NCBI GenBank assembly: GCA_025201705.1
Contig: MU617095.1
Location: 4,744-23,800, forward strand
Direction: 5' to 3'
Length of the DNA: 19,057 bases
DNA from: Dissophora ornata
Taxonomy: Eukaryota > Mortierellomycota > Mortierellomycetes > Mortierellales > Mortierellaceae
Below are positions 8,984-19,057 of the stretch, in pieces. Both the position numbers and the translations under genes were made by a program. How positions within the stretch are numbered: the stretch's first letter is position 1; each line of letters opens with the position of its first letter. Under the pieces are notes generated by a model, which did no database searches, had not been told where the DNA came from, and saw only the letters and a program-made list of their open reading frames with translations.

Positions 8984-10263
8984 CTATAGCGCTGAGGGCC
9001 TGGGTAGGATAGCTCCTGCATTTGCCAGCTTGTCCGCCATCTCATTCCCAAAGGTGCCGACGTGCGCCTTGACGTGGACCTATTAACGTGAGCAGAAACG
9101 AGAAATGGGCCCTGAGATATCAGATTGATTCCGTGGTGCTGGATGCACTTCCACATGGAAATGCGGCTACATGAGAACATACTCGCTTACCCATTTGATA
9201 CGGCCTGGTCGACTCTTTATCTTTGCAATCAATGGCTCGATGATATCTCTGTTCATCACCTTCTCTCCGTCACTTCGTTTCCAGTTATTCTTTATCCACC
9301 CGTCGGCCCATTTTGTTACGACTATCGCAAGTCAATAAAGCGGTGTCCAGTCAGCTTGAGAACATTACGCTAATACTGTCCGCATCCATTAAAGTCAACA
9401 TTACAACCATCACATACTGTTGACAGTGTACATGCTGTCTGTTCTGATCTCGATCGGTGCCGTATCGCTCCCACACACCTCCAGTGCACGGTACACGGCC
9501 TTTGCGTAATGGATAGAAAGATTACAGAACAGGTCATTAAACTTGCGCGTGGTGAGCATACACAGAGTGAGCACTGCTATCATCCACAAGGCGCGTACCA
9601 TGAGCTCTGCTCTTTGATTAGTTTGTAGCTCGCCATCCAATCTCTCGCTGACGTTCCTGGGATCGTTCACACCAAAGAAGACTCCCACGCCTGCTTGGGA
9701 TCCGACTTTCCCATTTGAAAGGGAGCTGCCATCTGTATAAATAACGATTGTGTCTGATGTTGCTACCCTGACACCATTGACTCGGATATAATGATCCTTC
9801 GTTGCTGAAATATCTGCCGTTGATGCTGTGGATGACTCTGCTCCAGATCCTGCCATTGAAGAAAAGGTTGCCCCTGCCTTTGCTGCAGCTGCAGCCGCAT
9901 AGGGCGATGCTCTAACATGTGTCGAAGCTGCGCTGGCTTTTGGGGCCGCTTTTGTGAACACTTTGGGACCGTTCCGGACAAACTCCTCAGCGTCTTTCTG
10001 TGTGTCAAACTTCTTATACTTTGCACCTATGAAGCCCTTGACCTGCTTCTCACACTCAGGCCTATCAAGAGGAAGCACCATGGCAGGGGCGAGGGTCAAA
10101 AGGCAAGGTTATTATATTTGGCCTTCCATCTAATGAGGTTCATTCAAGGGCGTGAATGAACGAGCTTTCGAAGACGGATTTACCAGGTGAAGTATATGCC
10201 CTTTGTCTTGCCTACGTGGACAGCATAGAAGCCTTTGGAGGGAGCCTTGGACGCTTTTGGCAT
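8984..10263 (-). CDS. RNH1: Ribonuclease H1
   Basis: Five exons on the minus strand: 10263-10184, 10061-9599, 9499-9418, 9321-9191 and 9079-8984, total 852 nt = 283 residues. RNase H1 cleaves the RNA strand of RNA/DNA hybrids in nucleus and mitochondria. Residues about 11-53 are the hybrid-binding domain (FYAVHVGKTKGIYFTWPECEKQVKGF in pieces, then GAKYKKFDTQKDAEEFV). A 75-residue Ala/Ser-rich linker follows, then the RNase H fold from about 130. The catalytic set is complete: Asp137 (IYTDGSS), Glu179 (QTNQRAELM), Asp202 (RTDSMY) and Asp268 (NEMADKLA), with the mobile-loop His258 (VKAHVGT). All four introns (122, 99, 96 and 111 nt) have GT-AG ends and phases that close. A second in-frame ATG ten codons upstream (10293) may add a mitochondrial presequence. 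The gene is divergent from CGI121. Confidence 0.93.
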
Positions 10264-10636
10264 GATGCTTGGAAGCCGGAGGAGGTGAAGCATCAACTGA
10301 ATGTCCTGCCCAGTCCATCCCAAAGTCCTCTTCCCCTTTTTGCGCCCTCTGCCGCTCAGTACAACAACACTGCGGTATAGTTCAGCGCCAGCACCGGCCC
10401 AGCAGCGGAGGGCAAAAAGACCCTGCCAAAGCCACCTGAAACGAACTGCCCGCAGGGCAGTCAGGTCTTCAAACGAGATCTCTTTCTCTAACAGCTGCTC
10501 CTTCAGAACTCCACTCTCGCTTTCCTGCCATTCACCCGTCGAGCCATACGCATCGCTCTCCAAGCAAAGCATTCACGATTCAACTGCTCGTGCTGTTTAA
10601 ACTAAGCCCGCTATTTCCACAGGAGCCCAAGAGCCA
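10264..10636. promoter_or_regulatory. Divergent promoter region of RNase H1 and CGI121
   Basis: 373 bp between the two start codons. The RNase H1 frame stays open upstream to about 10572, including an ATG at 10293 in frame with the enzyme. A CTAAGC...TTTCCACAG pattern at 10599-10621 just before the CGI121 start could be the end of an intron in its 5' leader. No TATA box is evident. Confidence 0.45.
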
Positions 10637-11506
10637 ATGGAGTCCTATCCTATCGAAGCCTTGCCCGGCGCTGGCGATGTTCACATGGCATGTTTTACAA
10701 TGGTCAAGAACGCGCCAGACCTAAAGGAACGTCTCCAAGTCCAGGACAAGTCGCTGGCCTTCGCGATGGTCGAATCGAACTTGGTATGTTGTTTAATTTG
10801 CTTGAATAAATGGGCTGTCCCTGATCTGACGTGGTTTTTCTTCTAAACCAGATTCAGCTGCTTCTCTTGGCAACAACGTAGATCATGGACGTCTTTCAGC
10901 TACTCCTAGCTGCAACGAAGGCTGCTCAGGATAATGAGGCCGGGAAGTTGAGCACTCAGTCGCTAAGCTCCGAGATCATTTACAACCTTTCACCAACAAA
11001 AAATGTACGTCCTTTAGCCGTCATCGAACACCCTTTCATGCAAAAAATACAAGAACTTGGTCATGATGAGATCAATCGACGCGTCGCTGACAAAACAAAA
11101 CAAACGATACGTTATTCCGGACAATAAATAGATCTCAGATTCGCTGAAACGGTTCAGTATCACGGAAGAAACCACGTCGTTGATCGCGGTCAAAATTGGA
11201 GGCAATCCCATCGAGGTCATGGAGGACATGTCCAGGACAGTGGATGGAATCCTGGTCTCTTTCTCAAAACTGGACCAGGAGAAAGACATGGTCAAACTTC
11301 GCCAGGTAAAGTGCAGGCCCTAAAGCGGCCACCCAATAACCTGATCGATCATGAGTTCGCTCGATAAACGCCCCATCTCTAATCATGATCGCGTGGTGTT
11401 TTGCAAACAACTCTGCCAGTATTACAAAATTGACACCAAGGTGACAGAGGACAAGGCAATCTTGAATTGGATTATTGGAGCTATGGCCATGAAGAATGCG
11501 CAATAA
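10637..11506 (+). CDS. CGI121: KEOPS/EKC complex subunit Cgi121 (TPRKB family)
   Basis: Four exons: 10637-10783, 10882-11004, 11132-11305 and 11420-11506, total 531 nt = 176 residues, matching the about 175-181 of the family. Cgi121 binds the kinase Bud32 and recruits tRNA to the KEOPS complex, which makes t6A37 on ANN-decoding tRNAs (family knowledge). Seen: an N-terminal half MVKNAPDLKERL, then SLAFAMVESNLIMDVFQLLLAATKA (in pieces), SLSSEIIYNLSPTKNISDSLKRF, and the C-terminal KVTEDKAILNWIIGAMAMK. This order and the FQLLLAA and EIIYNLSP blocks are diagnostic. Introns are 98, 127 and 114 nt and all are phase 0. The second exon uses the acceptor CGTAG at 10881; the nearer CCAG acceptor at about 10851 would give an in-frame TAG. 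The stop codon overlaps an AATAAA hexamer. Confidence 0.92.
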
Positions 11507-11507
11507 A
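11502..11507 (+). terminator. AATAAA overlapping the CGI121 stop codon
   Basis: The final sense codon and stop (CAA TAA) plus the next A form AATAAA. No other AATAAA lies on the + strand before the convergent SR gene. If used, the 3' untranslated region would be very short. Fungal poly(A) signals are loose, so this may be chance. Confidence 0.35.
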
Positions 11508-11593
11508 GAAATGCTCTGCAACATCTGCGGACAAAACTATGCACATGTGTCCTTAGAAAACCCAATGCACCGTTGTATCCCTTTATAATATCT

Positions 11594-11599
11594 TTTATT
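11594..11599 (-). terminator. AATAAA polyadenylation signal of the SR protein gene
   Basis: AATAAA on the minus strand 75 nt past the SR gene stop. A perfect T6A6 palindrome lies between stop and signal at about 11630-11641. Confidence 0.5.
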
Positions 11600-11673
11600 C
11601 TTCTGGCAAAGAGCTCGAATTAATAACTTTTTTAAAAAAGACACCTTCCTGTGGGTGCCGCAAAACAAAATAT

Positions 11674-13678
11674 CTAGTCTCGGCTGGCGCTTCGGGAACG
11701 ATCCCTGCGGGCCACAGGGCTGAGGGAGCGCTCTCTGGAGGGGGTACGCTCCCTTGCAGGGGTGCGCTCCCTAGCAGGCGAACGCTCTCGCACAGGGCTG
11801 CGCTCTCTAGGGGCAGGGCTGCGCTCTCTAGGGGCAGGGCTGCGCTCTCTAGGGGCAGGGCTACGAGAGCGGCGGTTGCTGCGCCCAGCACGACGGTCTT
11901 TGCTGCCATCACGACGGCGGGGGCTGCGTGAACGAGAGCGACGACGGTCTCTGTTGTCGCGGCGGGGACTGCGCGAGCGGGAGTTGCGGCGATATCTATC
12001 TTGACGATCTCGGCTACGCGATCGGGAGCGGCGACGTTCTTTATCGCGGCCATATTCACGACCGCGATCTCTGTCGCGTCCACCGCCACGACCCATATCA
12101 CGGGGAGCGGTGTCGCGGGAAGGATCAAACTATGTCGGTGGAGTCATTAACCAGCAATTGGCCCAGTCAGTCAACATTTTCATTATGATGCAATGATCAG
12201 CGTGCAGAAGAATGAATTGCTACGTTGCTTGTCAACCAGGAACGTTCACTCACCTCACGAAGAGTCACAGCGTTACCTCTCAAATCCTCGCCGTTCAGGG
12301 TCCTGAGGGCGTTCTGGACATCGTCAGCAGACGAGAACTCAACAACACTATGTTTAGTTGAACAAAGGAAAGTATCGGTTAAGGAAAGGAAATCCTAACG
12401 GAACCAAGGTACTTGAAAGGATGACTCATCACTTACCCCTGGCTATCATTGTCCTTGCTGATATCGGCAAAAGTCACTTCACCGGCCTTGCGCATTAGGT
12501 CCTTGATATCCTGGAGGGCAAAAGACACGGCGAGAAAGGTCATATAGAGAAGGAGAACGAGAGGAGGGTTTAGGGTCCACAGAGCGGCATGACAGGGAGA
12601 GGGCAGACACGAAGGACCATCGACCGCTTCGTCACTTGAGTAAGGTATGAGGAACCCCAGGCTGGCCAACTAACAGCACCCCTTTTCACGTCGGCCGCAC
12701 AAGGCACACATTAGGCAGATGGCTGGACACTTGTGGATCCTCTGGTGGCATTCACATCAGGATCCGTCATCGAACCAGTTGGCCCTTTGGCATTGAGTAT
12801 TTCCCCCTCTTTGCGCAAATCTTGAAATATTGATCCGGGAGATGGGGCAAGCGAACTAGCAAACCGCAGGCATGTCCGAGGGTTCAATATGTCGACTCAA
12901 GTCCAAGATGGCGGATCTGGTAGCCATGCGTGTATATAGTATTGGGATCCTCATCTCCGTTCCAAATTGTCAATCGAGCCAAATGGGTGGACATCGCACG
13001 CATCGCGACCGTATTTCAAGACTTGCAAACAGATCCCCTTACGGCAGACGCTGGTAAAAAGAGCAAGGGCCCCGCACTTGAGGAATAGATTAAGTTCGTA
13101 CCTGCCAGCTGACTCCATGAGCAAGATTCTCGACGATCAGGCGGTACTCTGTTCTCTCTGGGGGACGGAATCTGATTATAGATGTACGGTGTGTGAGTGG
13201 GCTGTGATCACGATTGTCGGCCGCAAATGCGATGCAAACACACCGTAGGCAGGTCTAGGGCATAGCAATAACACATACCTGCGATCGTCTCTGTCTTCAC
13301 GACGATCTCTTCTATCCCCACGGGCAAGTTCAACCACAAGTCTATTTCATCATAAATAGGGCATATTAGTAAGATACGAGCCGTTCAATTGCACAGCTCG
13401 GAGCAAGTTTGGCCTGAGCGTCAAATCTGTAACATGATGGCAATACGGGAAATCAGTGGAGGGATTCAAAGTTGGTTAGCGTACCTCTCGCCCATGAAGT
13501 CCTTGCCATGGTTGTCGTAGACGGCATCTTTGGCATCTCTTGGATCACTGAATTCGACAAAGCCGAAACCGTTCTTGAGAGTAACCTCACGGAGTCTTCC
13601 GTAGCTTTTGAAGAGGGTCTCGACATCGCGATCAGATGCATCTCTAGAGAGATGACCCAGGTACACACGGGTTCCCAT
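11674..13678 (-). CDS. SR splicing factor with two RRMs (Srp2 / SRSF4-6 type)
   Basis: Six exons on the minus strand: 13678-13485, 13341-13279, 13171-13102, 12510-12437, 12347-12254 and 12129-11674, total 951 nt = 316 residues. SR proteins bind exonic enhancers and recruit U1/U2 factors in the nucleus. RRM1 (about 1-72) has RNP2 VYLGHL and RNP1 GFGFVEF. A basic linker RGDRRDRREDRDDRR follows. RRM2 (about 93-165) is the pseudo-RRM type with the hallmark SWQDIKD (here split by an intron after SWQ), then KAGEVTF and VVEFSSADDV. The C-terminal 130 residues are an RS domain with RSRSRSRD, RSRSPRR and repeated SPAPRER. All junction phases close. Introns are 143, 107, 591, 89 and 124 nt. The ATG at 13678 gives the family N-terminus MGTRVYLG; an upstream in-frame ATG (13753) would add a His-rich 25-residue leader and is unlikely. 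Confidence 0.92.
11795..11857. repeat. Three perfect 21-bp repeats encoding SPAPRER in the RS domain
   Basis: Identical 21-bp units start at 11795, 11816 and 11837. On the minus strand each gives one seven-residue RS-domain unit. Flanking ARERTP units are diverged forms. The perfect DNA identity points to a recent expansion by slippage or unequal exchange. Confidence 0.9.
12511..13101 (-). other. Unusually long intron inside the pseudo-RRM of the SR gene
   Basis: This 591-nt intron is four to six times longer than the other introns here. It sits exactly between the Q and D of the SWQDIKD motif. Retention gives an in-frame stop four codons after the donor (GTA CGA ACT TAA). It has the acceptor GCCCTCCAG and donor GTACGA. 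Confidence 0.8.
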
Positions 13679-14059
13679 AGTGCTGTTATTGGTCTGGAGG
13701 GGAAGGTGGGGATGGTGATGGTGATGAGAGGGAGGAGGGATGCGATTCAGCACACGGAGGTGAAGAAAAAAAAAAAGTTGATCGAGTGGTATTTACGATC
13801 GCATGTGCTGCAAATCAACCTCGCATTCACCACCTCGTTGGAGCAACGGGAACCAACCAGACGCTCGTTTTGCCTCTCGCACCCCACGCATCCTCTCATC
13901 ACTCCTCTCCTCAGCCAACGACAGCACCTGGCATCTGCATTCGACTCACGTTCTCCTCTTCCTCCCTAATCTCACCAGTGACCATTTGCCACGGCCACAC
14001 TCTATCCCATCACTCCTGCATCTCCCGTATTTTAGCGACATCGATCGTTCACGTCAAAG
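13679..14059. promoter_or_regulatory. Divergent promoter region of the SR gene and SRP54
   Basis: 381 bp between start codons. The SR-proximal side has CACC/CATC repeats (coding-strand view) and an A-run at 13765-13776. The SRP54-proximal side is C/T-rich with many CTC and CATC motifs, typical of fungal leaders just 5' of highly expressed genes. No specific factor site is claimed. Confidence 0.45.
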
Positions 14060-16249
<2,190 letters not shown>

Positions 16250-16525
16250 GGCGTCGAGTGTCTTGTTTAAAAATATCCTCCACACCGAATAACATATTGG
16301 AAGCACAGCCATCCGCTGCATGCACAAAGGCTGCATCGCCACTCTTTTCAAAAAAAAACGAGTCACGTGCCTATTTTTAGTTTCCCTAGACAGAGCGCTC
16401 CTCGCAGCTCATCTCACCAACCAGACCAACTGCTGTCTCGCCCATCACTTCCTTCCTCTTCTTTTCTTTCCTCATCATCATCTTTCCCATACACCTAACC
16501 CTCAACACTTCCCTTGCTCGTCGCC

Positions 16526-17653
16526 ATGAACAATTCCAACTCCAGCTACGGCGGAAACGCTAGTCACGGTGGCAATGCTAGCTATGGTGCCAACAGAAAC
16601 AACTCTGGTTACGGCGGCAATAGCTACGGTGCCAACAACTCCGGCTACGGCGCCAATAATTCCTATGGCGGCAGTGGTGGCAATGGTTCTTCCCAAAGAC
16701 CCGGCCAGTACGGTCAACAGCCTCAGCAGAACCGCGGTCAGTATGGTCAACAGCAGCCGCAGCAACAGTACGGGCAGCAGCAGTACGGGCAGCAGCAGTA
16801 CGGGCAGCAGCAGTACGGCGGGAGCCAGTACGGCCAGAACCAAGACTACAACAGTCGGCCGGGCCAATACGGCCAGCAACAACAGTATGGTGGCCAATAC
16901 TATGGCGATCAACAAGGACCGATTCCTGGCCAGGAGACAGAGGAGGACGTTGACAGAGTGTCCCAGCAGGTTCGTGACGTGCGCCAAGAGTCTGTTCAGT
17001 CGACCCGCAATGCTCTCCGCGCACTGCAAGAAGCCGATGAGAGTGCTGGACGAACGATGCAGCAGCTAGGCGAACAATCTGAGCAGCTGGGTCGCATTGA
17101 ACGGAGCCTCGACTCTGCCCAGATTCATGCTGACCACGCACAGGCGAAGGCTGGCGAGCTGAAGACGGTCAACCGTTCGATGTTTGCGATCCACGTCAAG
17201 AACCCATTCACATCAACCAAGAAGAAGGAGCGTGAGCTCGAGGAAGCTAAGCGCAGAGCTGCGGAAGAAATGGCGCAGCGGGAGGCGATTCGCCGAGAAG
17301 AGTACGACTCGAAGCAGAGAATCAACGCCGCCATGGGCCAGGGACCTTATGGACGGGCGCCAGGTTCGGGATCGAACAACTATAACAACAATGGCCGCGG
17401 CGGACCTGGAGAGCAGTCTATGTACTCGTTCGAGAACAACGAGGAAGATGATATGGCCGAGAGAGAGATTGATGAAAACTTGGATGCAATGGGTGGTATC
17501 CTTGGCAGACTCAAGCAGAGTGCGTTGACCATGAACACGGAGGTGAACAGACAGAACGAGCGCATGACCGGAATCTCCGAAAAGACAGACAACGTTCATG
17601 GGTCCGTCACTCACAATACGCAGCTGCTGCAGAAGATTGCGAAGCGAGGATAG
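16526..17653 (+). CDS. SEC9: Sec9/SNAP-25-type Qbc-SNARE
   Basis: Single-exon gene, 375 residues, 276 bp downstream of SRP54 on the same strand. Sec9-family proteins supply two SNARE helices to the exocytic complex with syntaxin (Sso) and synaptobrevin (Snc) at the plasma membrane. Residues 1 to about 135 are a Gly/Asn/Tyr/Gln-rich low-complexity tail with YGQQQ repeats. SNARE helix 1 is about 136-215 (EEDVDRVSQQVRDVRQESV ... SEQLGRIERSL). The linker has FAIHVKNPFTS with the NPF motif (about 226) seen in fungal Sec9, followed by a basic/charged helix. SNARE helix 2 is about 311-373 (EREIDENLDAMGGILGRLK ... NRQNERMTGISEKTDNV), with the central-layer Gln near 341. There is no membrane anchor and no Cys palmitoylation cluster, as in yeast Sec9. 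The ATG at 16526 is chosen because the frame upstream lacks another ATG. Confidence 0.9.
   Translation: MNNSNSSYGGNASHGGNASYGANRNNSGYGGNSYGANNSGYGANNSYGGSGGNGSSQRPGQYGQQPQQNRGQYGQQQPQQQYGQQQYGQQQYGQQQYGGSQYGQNQDYNSRPGQYGQQQQYGGQYYGDQQGPIPGQETEEDVDRVSQQVRDVRQESVQSTRNALRALQEADESAGRTMQQLGEQSEQLGRIERSLDSAQIHADHAQAKAGELKTVNRSMFAIHVKNPFTSTKKKERELEEAKRRAAEEMAQREAIRREEYDSKQRINAAMGQGPYGRAPGSGSNNYNNNGRGGPGEQSMYSFENNEEDDMAEREIDENLDAMGGILGRLKQSALTMNTEVNRQNERMTGISEKTDNVHGSVTHNTQLLQKIAKRG
16772..16816 (+). repeat. Three perfect 15-bp repeats encoding GQQQY
   Basis: Unit GGGCAGCAGCAGTAC at 16772, 16787 and 16802, in the low-complexity N-terminus of the SEC9-like protein. It is trinucleotide-phased, so length changes keep the frame. 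Confidence 0.9.
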
Positions 17654-19057
17654 ACATGCATGCGGTACACTCCTTTTTGTCTACAACATTATACCGATAA
17701 ATAAAAGCAGATGTATTCAAGTTCATAGACCCGAGTGAACGTATCCAAAGATGTATATTCGTGTGAGCAATCAGCCATGCATCGTTGCCTGTAGAAATGG
17801 CTAGTGGCGTCGACCATGGCACATTCTTGCGTGAGATTTGGATGTGAATATGAGATAGTGTACTTTGACAGGCTGCGTATGAAATCGGCGGCGATACTCA
17901 AATTGAAGGAAATGGGGCATGTGCTTCATAACGGCCTGTCACACCAGCTATCTTGGTCGCCGTTTAGCACGGTTGTATTCACAGGTGTCATGTTTGCCCT
18001 TAGCTATTTTTTTTTCAATTTTTTTTTTTTGGTTGGTTGGTTTTGAAGGGTCATATCACGAACTTTTCATTTGTGTCCAGCCAGCAATGACACACATCAT
18101 TCAAATGAAGGTGACTGGGCAGCGCGTTGATGGTTTGTCTGAGGTCGAGGTGGACTAGGACAAAAACAATAATTGGGGTGTTCTGTGCTCTAGGGATGAA
18201 AGGTGGCCTCCTCAATTGCCTTCTCGAACTTCTTTCATCACTGGAGATTCGAAAGGTTGGTCGTGCCCCACCCAGTGTCAGTAAAACCCAATATAAAATG
18301 GAAATACATGTCCATGGTCGACGCCTACTTGGGCATGCGAATAACCTGTATATTTCATGAGTGATTCGTACCTCTGAAATGAATCACTGAACTATGCGTG
18401 TTAGAGCTAATCCAGCGCCTGGGACTTCCACTGAGCTTGGATTCTTTGTAGAACAGGGCAGCGCCTCTAGGCGAAAGCCAGAACAAATGAACACATCCGA
18501 TGATGTAAACGGTTAATCGTTGGCCATGCGATTTTTTGAAATTAAAAAGTACTCATGATCGCTACTGCAACCAGGAAGAAATATATTCTTCGTTTGACCG
18601 TCGGGCGCCATGCATGCACGCCAAGCCGATTTGAGTACTGACTTCCTGAACGTTGAAATCCTTATATATTATTGTTATTATTGTTTCGTTTTCCCCCTAA
18701 AATAAAACGGTGATATTTAGCGATGTAACAATGTTATGCCACTGAATAAAACCATGTTGCAAGCAAATCGAAATGAAGTTGATGCCGAGAAGAACTAAGA
18801 CCCGTACCTCTCGAATCCACATCGTTATCTATAGCCAGCTTTCTTGGAGGTCAGATATTCATGAAGAGCGGCGAAGACGAAGTGGAGTGATTCCACGATC
18901 CAGGTGTGGTAAAATATTCGATTTCTGCAGTAGATTTCACGCCTTACCATTTCCCGGTTTAACAAATATCTCATCTTGTCGTTGCTGGCTCTGATATTTT
19001 AGTATCACATTGTGCACGACAATTCATCGAGTTCAACTTGTGCGTCAACTACGGTCA
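17654..19057. other. 1.4-kb right-end region, no gene recognised
   Basis: Contains the SEC9-like 3' end, then short open frames (for example 17804-18046, 18127-18360 and 18773-18994) whose translations show no domain or family. There are T runs at 18007-18015 and 18019-18030 followed by GGTTGGTTGGTT, and an AT-rich tract near 18660-18710. No tRNA T-loop signature is evident. It may be promoter or 3' sequence of genes beyond the window. Confidence 0.5.
17699..17704 (+). terminator. AATAAA polyadenylation signal of the SEC9-like gene
   Basis: AATAAA 46 nt after the stop codon, within GATAAATAAAAGC. Confidence 0.55.

Noticed and set aside
10301..10600. 99-residue + ORF just before CGI121
   Set aside because: It lies in the divergent spacer and is the reverse of the open RNase H1 leader frame. 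There is no domain, and it is not in frame with the CGI121 start.
13678..13753. Upstream ATG adding a His-rich leader to the SR protein
   Set aside because: The family N-terminus starts at MGTRVYLG. The extra 25 residues come from CACCAT-type repeats in the leader and resemble no targeting signal.
16502..17029. Leu/Val-rich 'membrane protein' on the minus strand opposite the SEC9-like gene
   Set aside because: It is the reverse complement of the Gln/Gly/Tyr repeat region. The hydrophobic repeats arise from the repeat DNA, and the + strand has a clear SNARE gene.
17654..19057. Small genes or a tRNA at the right end
   Set aside because: Short frames lack domains, and I found no GTTCRANNC-type T-loop with a plausible cloverleaf by eye.

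Overview
This is a eukaryotic, almost certainly fungal, nuclear window. Eight protein-coding genes can be read. Seven are split by short GT-AG introns, mostly about 90-150 nt, and one (SEC9-like) has a single exon. The gene set (iron/copper reductase, CCDC43-like protein, COA6, RNase H1, KEOPS Cgi121, SR protein, SRP54, Sec9 t-SNARE), the intron-rich structure, the long Ser/Gln/His-rich stretches and the A/T homopolymers fit an early-diverging filamentous fungus. My best guess is Mucoromycota/Mortierellomycotina-like. That taxonomic placement is inference, not shown by any marker.

Layout from left to right: (1) 1-1721 (+), the 3' part of a ferric/cupric reductase-like flavoprotein, cut by the window edge. 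(2) 2080-3049 (-), a CCDC43 family protein, divergent from (3) 3226-3833 (+), the cytochrome c oxidase assembly factor COA6, with only 176 bp between their starts. (4) 4219-7245 (-), a 913-residue Ser-rich protein with a conserved C-terminal domain that I could not name. (5) A 1.7-kb stretch, 7246-8983, with no gene I can support. (6) 8984-10263 (-), RNase H1, divergent from (7) 10637-11506 (+), Cgi121/TPRKB of the KEOPS complex. (8) 11674-13678 (-), an SR splicing factor of the Srp2/SRSF4-6 type, divergent from (9) 14060-16249 (+), SRP54. SRP54 carries an apparent one-base loss at about 15560. (10) 16526-17653 (+), a Sec9/SNAP-25-type Qbc-SNARE. (11) 17654-19057, a gene-poor right end.

The genes do not form a pathway. 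They are housekeeping functions from separate compartments, arranged as repeated divergent pairs that share short intergenic regions (CCDC43/COA6, RNH1/CGI121, SR/SRP54). I reconstructed every exon structure by hand; phases close to exact codon totals for all genes except SRP54, which is one base short.

I see no mobile element, CRISPR array, rRNA, recognisable tRNA or obvious undescribed multi-gene system. The observations most worth a second look are: the SRP54 frameshift; two in-frame RNase H1 start codons that look set up for mitochondrial versus nuclear products; the reductase's odd NAD(P) motif, membrane hairpin insertion and Met/His-rich tract; and the unnamed C-terminal domain of the Ser-rich protein.
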